A DNA stretch of 64,000 nt from the NCBI RefSeq assembly GCF_900218035.1, contig NZ_OBMR01000003.1, positions 276,924-340,923 of the forward strand. Reading direction: 5' to 3'. The notes below the pieces were generated by a model. It searched no databases and was not told the DNA's origin. It was given only the letters and a program-made list of their open reading frames with translations. Numbering within the stretch: the stretch's first letter is position 1; every line of letters begins with the position of its first letter. The position numbers were made by a program, and so were the translations under genes. The stretch comes from Pseudobutyrivibrio ruminis DSM 9787 (GTDB lineage Bacteria > Bacillota > Clostridia > Lachnospirales > Lachnospiraceae). Shown here piece after piece: positions 58,292 through 64,000 of this stretch.

Positions 58292-59878
58292 ATGTGTTCG
58301 ATTATGGCTTTGAGTAAATGCCACATGGAAATGAAAGATTTCGAGGCGGCATTTTCAAAAACGGTTTCTAGAGGGCCAGATATGCAACGAGTTATAACCG
58401 TAAATGATTCGGTGCTGGGCTTTCAAAGATTATCAATTATGGGTTTAACAGAAGCAGGAATGCAACCCTTTGAGCTTGATGGCGATTATGTAATATGCAA
58501 CGGAGAGTTGTATGGATTCAAAACAGAGCGAGAGAGTTTGAAAGCAGAGGGATACAAATTCTTAAGCGACAGTGATTGCGAAATCATTTTACCAATGTAT
58601 CGTAAATACGGAACAAAGATGTTCGAAAAACTTGATGCAGAATTTGCAATGGTTATTTACGACAAGGAAATAGATGATTTGGTAGCAGCAAGAGATCCAA
58701 TCGGAATTAGACCTTTGTTTTACGGATACGACAGTGAAGGTTCAATAATGTTTGCATCAGAAGCAAAGAACTTGGTTGGTCTTACAGATGAGGTTAAGCC
58801 ATTTCCACCAGGACATTATTATTACAAGGGTGTGTTTACATGCTACAGAGATTTGGCGAAGCGACAGACATACAGATTAGACGGTGTGGAGGAGGTTGCA
58901 GCAAACATTAAAGAAAAGCTTGTAGCTGGTGTTGAGAAACGACTTGATGCAGATGCTCCTGTAGGATTTCTTCTTTCTGGTGGACTTGATTCATCACTTG
59001 TTTGTGCAATAGCGCAAAAGATGATGGATAAGCCAATTAAAACATTTGCAATCGGCATGAACGAGGATGCAATCGATTTAAAGTATGCAAAGGAAGTTGC
59101 AGATTACATTGGTTCAGAGCATCACGAAATCATAATCAATAAAGACATCGTTATTGAGTCTTTGGAGGAAGTTGTTGCAGCACTTGGTACATACGACATA
59201 ACAACAATCCGAGCCAGCATGGGAATGTATTTAATCTGCAAGGGAATCAAGAAACAGTTCCCAGAGATAAGAGTTCTTCTTACTGGTGAGATATCAGATG
59301 AAATCTTCGGTTATAAATACACAGATTTTGCTCCAAATGCAGAAGAGTTTCAGAAGGAAGCAGAAAAGAGACTTAGAGAGCTTTACATGTACGATGTACT
59401 GAGGGCTGACAGATGTATCTCAGTTCATTCAATGGAGGCAAGAGTTCCATTTGGTGATTTAGATTTTGTGGATTATGTAATGAGCGTAAATCCTGAAATC
59501 AAGATGAATAAATACAACAAAGGCAAGTATTTATTGAGACATGCATTTGAGGAGGGCGATTACTTACCACATGACATTTTGTTTAGAGAAAAAGCAGCGT
59601 TCTCAGATGCAGTTGGACATTCAATGGTAGATTACCTGAAAGAATATGCTAATAGCTTATACAGTGATGAGGATGTAAAGAATGCGTATCGCAAATACGA
59701 ATTTGCAACACCTTTTACAAAGGAATCACTTTTGTATAGAGATTTATTTGAGAAGTACTATCCAGGCCAGGCACAGATGGTTGTAGACTTCTGGATGCCA
59801 AACAAGGCTTGGGAGGGATGCGATGTTGATGATCCATCCGCACGCGTGTTAGCAAACTACGGTGCTAGTGGAGTATAA
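58292..59878 (+). CDS. asnB: Asparagine synthetase (glutamine-hydrolysing)
   Basis: AsnB converts aspartate to asparagine with glutamine nitrogen and ATP. I chose the ATG at 58292 (528 residues, MCSIMAL), because it places the nucleophile Cys2 immediately after the initiator Met and GGGAAGG lies upstream; the longer frame would bury it. The glutaminase domain has FQRLSIMGLTEAGMQPFE and ICNGELYGFK; the synthetase domain has the pyrophosphatase loop FLLSGGLDSSLVCAIA near residue 228 and LLTGEISDEIFGYKYTD near 330. The protein is in the 500-600 residue class like E. coli AsnB. It is followed by glnA after 14 bases. Confidence 0.94.
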   Translation: MCSIMALSKCHMEMKDFEAAFSKTVSRGPDMQRVITVNDSVLGFQRLSIMGLTEAGMQPFELDGDYVICNGELYGFKTERESLKAEGYKFLSDSDCEIILPMYRKYGTKMFEKLDAEFAMVIYDKEIDDLVAARDPIGIRPLFYGYDSEGSIMFASEAKNLVGLTDEVKPFPPGHYYYKGVFTCYRDLAKRQTYRLDGVEEVAANIKEKLVAGVEKRLDADAPVGFLLSGGLDSSLVCAIAQKMMDKPIKTFAIGMNEDAIDLKYAKEVADYIGSEHHEIIINKDIVIESLEEVVAALGTYDITTIRASMGMYLICKGIKKQFPEIRVLLTGEISDEIFGYKYTDFAPNAEEFQKEAEKRLRELYMYDVLRADRCISVHSMEARVPFGDLDFVDYVMSVNPEIKMNKYNKGKYLLRHAFEEGDYLPHDILFREKAAFSDAVGHSMVDYLKEYANSLYSDEDVKNAYRKYEFATPFTKESLLYRDLFEKYYPGQAQMVVDFWMPNKAWEGCDVDDPSARVLANYGASGV

Positions 59879-59892
59879 GAGGAGGATAAGAA

Positions 59893-61986
59893 ATGAGCAA
59901 GGTTACAGAGATTTTCGGAAGCAAAGTATTTAATGATGAGACTATGAAAGAGCGCCTTCCAAAGGATGCTTACAAAGCTCTTAAGAAGACGATTGAAGAG
60001 GGACGTCCTCTTGACAGAGAGCTTGCAAATGTAATTGCACATGCTATGAAGGAATGGGCAATTGAACTTGGAGCTACACATTTCACACATTGGTTCCAGC
60101 CAATGACAGGTGTTACAGCTGAAAAGCATGATTCATTTATTCAGCCTGAAGAAGGTGGCAAGGTTATCATGACTTTCTCAGGAAAGGAATTAATCAAAGG
60201 TGAGCCTGATGCATCTTCATTTCCATCAGGTGGTTTAAGAGCTACATTTGAAGCAAGAGGATATACAGCATGGGACCCAACAAGCTATGTATTTATCAAG
60301 GATGATACTCTTTGTATTCCAACAGCCTTTTGTTCATACTCAGGTGAAGCACTTGATAAAAAGACTCCATTACTTCGTTCAATGGAAGCACTTGATAAAT
60401 CAGCAGTTAGAGCACTTAAGCTTTTTGGTCACGAGGATGTAAAGAGAGTTATTACAACAGTTGGACCAGAGCAGGAATACTTTTTAATTGATACAGAAAT
60501 GTATAACAAGCGTCCAGATTTGATTTATACAGGACGTACATTATTTGGAGCTAAGCCTCCAAAGGGACAGGAACTTGAGGATCACTATTTTGGAACTATT
60601 AAGCCAAGAGTTTCTGCTTACATGAAAGAGTTAGACGAGGAGTTGTGGAAACTAGGTGTACTTGCAAAGACAAAGCATAATGAAGTTGCGCCAGCTCAGC
60701 ATGAGCTTGCACCAGTGTACTCAACCACTAATATAGCAACAGATCATAACCAGCTTACAATGGAGATGATGAAGGTTGTAGCTGGACGTCATGGAATGAC
60801 ATGCTTACTTCATGAAAAGCCTTTTGCAGGTGTAAATGGTTCGGGCAAGCACAACAACTGGTCTATATCAACCGATACCGGAGTAAACCTGTTAGAACCA
60901 GGTGCTACTCCTTCCCAGAACACTCAGTTCTTGTTGTTCTTAACAGCAGTAATTAAGGCTGTAGACGAGTATCAGGAATTACTCCGAGTATCGGTTGCTT
61001 CTGCTGGAAATGATCATAGACTTGGAGCAAACGAGGCACCACCAGCAATCATTTCAATGTTCCTTGGAGATGAGCTTGAGGCTATTGTAGAGTCAATCAT
61101 CGATGGAACTGATTATGAAGACATTAAAAAGAAGAAGATGTCAATTGGTGCAGCTGTTATTCCTAGCATCTCACAGGATACAACTGATAGAAACAGAACA
61201 TCACCATTTGCCTTTACAGGTAACAAGTTTGAGTTTAGATCACTTGGTTCTGCAGCATCTATTTCAGGTCCAAACGTTGTATTAAATACAATTGTTGCAG
61301 AGGAGCTTGATAAGTTCTCAGAAGAGCTTGAAAAGGCAGCTGATTTCGATAAGGCACTTGCAGAGCTCCTTAAGAGAGAGCTTACAGCCCACAAGAGAAT
61401 CATCTTCAATGGTAACGGATATTCTGATGAGTGGGTAAAGGAAGCAGAGAGAAGAGGACTTAAGAACCTCAAGTCTACAGTAGATGCGCTTCCAGCATTC
61501 GTAGATAAGAAAGCAATTGATGTATTTACAAAGCATAACGTATTTACGGAGCAGGAGCTTTATAGCCGTTATGATATCCAGCTTGAGAATTACTATAAGG
61601 TAATTGATATCGAAGCCCTTACAATGGATGCTATGGTTAAGAAAGACATTATGGCAGCTGCTAGTGATTATCAGTTTACACTTGCAGAAACTCTTAACGC
61701 AAAGGCAGCTACAGGACTTCCAGTTGATTCTTCAGTGGAAAAGAAGAGATTGGAGCAGGCAGCTAAGTTAACAACATCAATGGATGAAAGACTTGAGAAG
61801 CTTGAAGCAGACATTGATAAGGCTAAAGAATTAACTGAGACATATGATTTGGCTAAGTTCCATCATGATGTGATTTTTGCAGATATGAATGAGCTTAGAG
61901 AGGTGGTTGATGAGCTTGAAACAGTAGTACCAAGTGATATCTGGCCATACCCAACATACGGAGAAATCCTTTATAGCGTAAAATAA
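59893..61986 (+). CDS. glnN: Glutamine synthetase, type III (GlnN family)
   Basis: The enzyme makes glutamine from glutamate and ammonium. At 697 residues it is the large type III, found in Bacteroides, Clostridia and cyanobacteria, not the 450-residue type I. Motifs include [19 protein letters not shown] near residue 70, the type III-typical [35 protein letters not shown], then [11 protein letters not shown] near 195, [16 protein letters not shown] near 262, [13 protein letters not shown] near 317, and the [23 protein letters not shown]/glutamate region near 437. GAGGAGG precedes the ATG. It is in an operon with asnB and separated from amtB by another attenuator. Confidence 0.96.
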   Translation: MSKVTEIFGSKVFNDETMKERLPKDAYKALKKTIEEGRPLDRELANVIAHAMKEWAIELGATHFTHWFQPMTGVTAEKHDSFIQPEEGGKVIMTFSGKELIKGEPDASSFPSGGLRATFEARGYTAWDPTSYVFIKDDTLCIPTAFCSYSGEALDKKTPLLRSMEALDKSAVRALKLFGHEDVKRVITTVGPEQEYFLIDTEMYNKRPDLIYTGRTLFGAKPPKGQELEDHYFGTIKPRVSAYMKELDEELWKLGVLAKTKHNEVAPAQHELAPVYSTTNIATDHNQLTMEMMKVVAGRHGMTCLLHEKPFAGVNGSGKHNNWSISTDTGVNLLEPGATPSQNTQFLLFLTAVIKAVDEYQELLRVSVASAGNDHRLGANEAPPAIISMFLGDELEAIVESIIDGTDYEDIKKKKMSIGAAVIPSISQDTTDRNRTSPFAFTGNKFEFRSLGSAASISGPNVVLNTIVAEELDKFSEELEKAADFDKALAELLKRELTAHKRIIFNGNGYSDEWVKEAERRGLKNLKSTVDALPAFVDKKAIDVFTKHNVFTEQELYSRYDIQLENYYKVIDIEALTMDAMVKKDIMAAASDYQFTLAETLNAKAATGLPVDSSVEKKRLEQAAKLTTSMDERLEKLEADIDKAKELTETYDLAKFHHDVIFADMNELREVVDELETVVPSDIWPYPTYGEILYSVK

Positions 61987-62000
61987 GCGTAATTAGAAGG

Positions 62001-62050
62001 TAGCACAAAGGCGTGCAGTATTTGAAAAAATACTGCGCGCCTTTTTATAT
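62001..62050 (+). promoter_or_regulatory. Nitrogen-type attenuator leader, copy 5 (ammonium transporter)
   Basis: GCAC-AAAGGC-GTGC at 62003-62016 overlaps a perfect terminator: AAAGGCGTGCAGTATTT (62007-62023) with AAATACTGCGCGCCTTT (62028-62044), loop GAAA, then T-rich sequence. The stem replaces A-U and G-C pairs of the other copies while keeping the AAAGGC loop. It follows glnN by 16 bases with no clear promoter, so it may gate readthrough. Confidence 0.75.
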
Positions 62051-62082
62051 AAATAATAATAAACCCCAAGGAGGAAAATATT

Positions 62083-63828
62083 ATGGAAGCTTATTCAAGC
62101 ATGTTATTTGGAGTCTGGTTCCTTATAGGAGCTGCCCTTGTATTTTGGATGCAAGCGGGATTTGCAATGGTAGAGGCAGGTTTTACCAGAGCAAAAAATA
62201 CAGGAAACATCATTATGAAAAACCTGATGGATTTCTGTATTGGTACAGTAATGTTTATTGTTTTAGGATTTGGTCTTATGTTTGGAGAGGATTGCCTCTT
62301 TGGATTAGTAGGAAGACCAACACTTGGCATATTTACAGACTACGCAAACTTCGATTGGAGTAATTTTGTATTCAACCTTGTGTTCTGTGCTACAACAGCA
62401 ACAATCGTCAGTGGTGCCATGGCAGAAAGAACAAAGTTTATCAGCTACTGTGTATATTCTGGAATTATTTCACTTGTAATTTATCCAATTGAGGCTCATT
62501 GGATTTGGGGTGGTGGCTGGCTTTCTCAGATTGGCTTCCATGATTTTGCAGGTTCATGTGCAATCCATATGGTTGGTGGTATTTGTGCACTTATTGGTGC
62601 AAAAATTCTTGGACCTAGAATTGGTAAGTTTACACGTGACAGCAAAGGCAAGATTAAGAAGGTAAATGCATTCCCAGGTCACAACATTGCACTTGGAGCA
62701 CTTGGTGTATTTATCCTTTGGCTTGGCTGGTATGGCTTCAACGGAGCAGCTGCAACATCACTTGAGCAGTTAGCATCAATTTTTGTAACTACAACAATTG
62801 CACCAGCCGTTGCAACAGTAACAACAATGTCTTATACATGGATTAAATATGGTAAGCCTGATGTATCTATGTCTTTAAATGCATCACTTGCTGGTCTTGT
62901 AGCAATCACAGCTCCATGCGACGTAACAGATGCACTTGGTGCAATTATCATCGGTATTGTTTCTGGATTTTTAGTAGTTTTCGGTGTGTGGCTTTTAGAC
63001 AACAAGATTCGTGTTGATGATCCAGTTGGAGCTGTTGCAGTCCACATGATGAATGGTATTTGGGGAACAATTGCAGTTGGACTTTTCGCAACAACATCAG
63101 CACCACAAAGCGAATTAGCTGGTCTTTTTTACGGGGGAGGATTTAAGTTATTAGGAATACAGTTACTTGGTGTTTTATCAGTAGGCGCTTGGGCAGCCGT
63201 AACAATCACTATCGCATTTTCGGTAATCAAAGCTACAATCGGTCTTCGTGCATCAGCAGAAGAGGAAATCGTAGGCTTAGACAGAACAGAGCATGGTTTA
63301 CCATCTGCATACTCTGGATTCAACATGCTTGAAGACGACTTTGATACTGATGAGCTTGACGATGAGACAGCTAACCTTATCACAGAAACACTTGAAGCAG
63401 CAGGACTTGCTTCACTTGATGAAGCAGTGGAAGTAGAGTACGCTCCATCACAAATCACTGCAGCTGGCAAGCCTAGAATGACTAAGATTGAAATTCTTTG
63501 CAAGGAACGCAACCTTGAAAAGCTTAAGAATTCACTTATGAAGTTAGGTATCACAGGAATGACTGTATCTCATGTTATGGGATGTGGTGTCCAGAAAGGC
63601 GCACCAGAGTACTACAGAGGCGTAGCCCTTGAGCCAGCCCTTCTACCAAAAATCCGTGTAGACGTAGTAGTATGCAAAGTACCTGTACAGCAGGTAATCG
63701 ACACCGCCAAGAAGGTCCTTTACACTGGCCACATCGGTGACGGCAAAATATTCGTATACGACGTGGAGCAGGTAGTCAAAATCCGCACCGGCGAAGAAGA
63801 CTTTGCCGCCCTCCAAGACGTAGAGTAA
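62083..63828 (+). CDS. Ammonium transporter fused to a C-terminal P-II domain
   Basis: The 581-residue protein is an Amt channel followed by a nitrogen regulatory P-II domain. Residues 1-400 carry eleven membrane segments with MQAGFAMVEAGFTRAKNTGNIIMKN, ERTKFISYCVYSGIISLVIYPIEAHWIWGGGWLS, FAGSCAIHMVGGICALIGA and the conserved pore histidines in those segments and in VAVHMMNGIWGTIAVG. An acidic linker of about 60 residues joins to the P-II domain from about 465 (MTKIEILCKERNLEKLKNSL), with a T-loop region QKGAPEYYRGVALEP and the C-terminal signature GDGKIFVYDVEQVVKIRTGEE. The fused P-II may gate the channel directly. AAGGAGG precedes the ATG. Confidence 0.93.
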   Translation: MEAYSSMLFGVWFLIGAALVFWMQAGFAMVEAGFTRAKNTGNIIMKNLMDFCIGTVMFIVLGFGLMFGEDCLFGLVGRPTLGIFTDYANFDWSNFVFNLVFCATTATIVSGAMAERTKFISYCVYSGIISLVIYPIEAHWIWGGGWLSQIGFHDFAGSCAIHMVGGICALIGAKILGPRIGKFTRDSKGKIKKVNAFPGHNIALGALGVFILWLGWYGFNGAAATSLEQLASIFVTTTIAPAVATVTTMSYTWIKYGKPDVSMSLNASLAGLVAITAPCDVTDALGAIIIGIVSGFLVVFGVWLLDNKIRVDDPVGAVAVHMMNGIWGTIAVGLFATTSAPQSELAGLFYGGGFKLLGIQLLGVLSVGAWAAVTITIAFSVIKATIGLRASAEEEIVGLDRTEHGLPSAYSGFNMLEDDFDTDELDDETANLITETLEAAGLASLDEAVEVEYAPSQITAAGKPRMTKIEILCKERNLEKLKNSLMKLGITGMTVSHVMGCGVQKGAPEYYRGVALEPALLPKIRVDVVVCKVPVQQVIDTAKKVLYTGHIGDGKIFVYDVEQVVKIRTGEEDFAALQDVE

Positions 63829-64000
63829 AACCTTAAGGTACCCGCCGCACCCTGGGGCCCCGCGCCCCTTTCATGGGTGGGTACGTCACAGATTTTGGAT
63901 TATCTAAATGTGTAGTCGCCCATATTTATTAGTAGGTGTTCTTACAAAGTTTTACAATTCTATCGGTAAGGTATGGGTGGAGACGGACAAACACTACACT
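63829..64000. repeat. First arm of a probable third giant hairpin element E3 (cut by window end)
   Basis: This non-coding stretch after amtB is GC-rich at first (to about 63868), then AT-rich, as in E1. It shares ordered motifs with the other elements: ATTATCT.. at 63899 (cf. 14790 and 32840), AGGTGTTCTT near 63936 (cf. CAGGTGTCTT and GCGTGTTCTT), and GTATGGGTGGAGACGGACA from 63971 (cf. GGATGGGACGGACAC at 14869 and GAATGGGCAGACACAC at 32925). These lie at nearly the same distance from the element start. A local GTACCCGCC/GGTGGGTAC helix (63838-63884) may be part of the base or the amtB terminator. The matching arm lies outside the window. Confidence 0.6.

Overview
The window looks like a chromosomal segment of an anaerobic Lachnospiraceae bacterium, most like Butyrivibrio/Pseudobutyrivibrio. 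The reasons are AT-rich DNA with strong GGAGG ribosome sites, a type III glutamine synthetase, GdhA beside ATP-type PEP carboxykinase, a dcw cluster led by MraZ, and a Trp T-box; the genus is inference only. About 50 genes are present, nearly all core metabolism, with no tRNA, rRNA, IS transposase, prophage or CRISPR seen.  Layout: 1-3300 is the end of a purine cluster (purC end, purF, purB). 3395-8174 is a four-gene GldA/GldF/GldG-like ABC exporter operon with a DUF4340 protein. 8287-14400 holds an AI-2E family permease, gdhA, citrate synthase (minus strand) and pckA. 14400-15400 has no protein gene but carries a structured small RNA with its own terminator and a 645-bp near-perfect giant hairpin. 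15404-23233 holds a BrkB-type membrane protein, a chemoreceptor (minus strand), queA, pheS-pheT and a PilZ protein; lgt follows. 24300-32700 is the division/wall cluster mraZ-rsmH-ftsL-pbp-mraY-ftsW-ftsQ-ftsZ, with tandem MraZ boxes. 32728-33403 is a second giant hairpin, followed by a PadR-controlled membrane operon. 35570-42362 is a T-box-controlled trp operon in the order trpD-C-FB-A-E-G, with a trpF-trpB fusion. bioY with a BirA-type operator follows. 43040-63828 is a nitrogen island: polar amino acid ABC importer, peptidase C26, NadE, asparaginase, serine dehydratase, glutamate synthase (gltB, gltD), asparagine synthetase, glutamine synthetase and an ammonium transporter fused to a P-II domain. 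The window ends inside what looks like the first arm of a third giant hairpin.  Two features stand out. (1) Three related giant foldback elements (14694-15338, 32728-33403, and from about 63829 off the end) share ordered motifs and, in the two complete copies, an asymmetric apex; most of their arm sequence differs while pairing is kept, which suggests a large hairpin RNA or mobile foldback family. (2) Five leaders in the nitrogen island (near 43089, 46103, 51975, 58215 and 62003) carry a short hairpin with an invariant AAAGGC hexaloop and a covarying stem, overlapping an intrinsic terminator whose 5' strand is that same AAAGGC. This looks like a shared transcription-attenuation switch for nitrogen assimilation genes.
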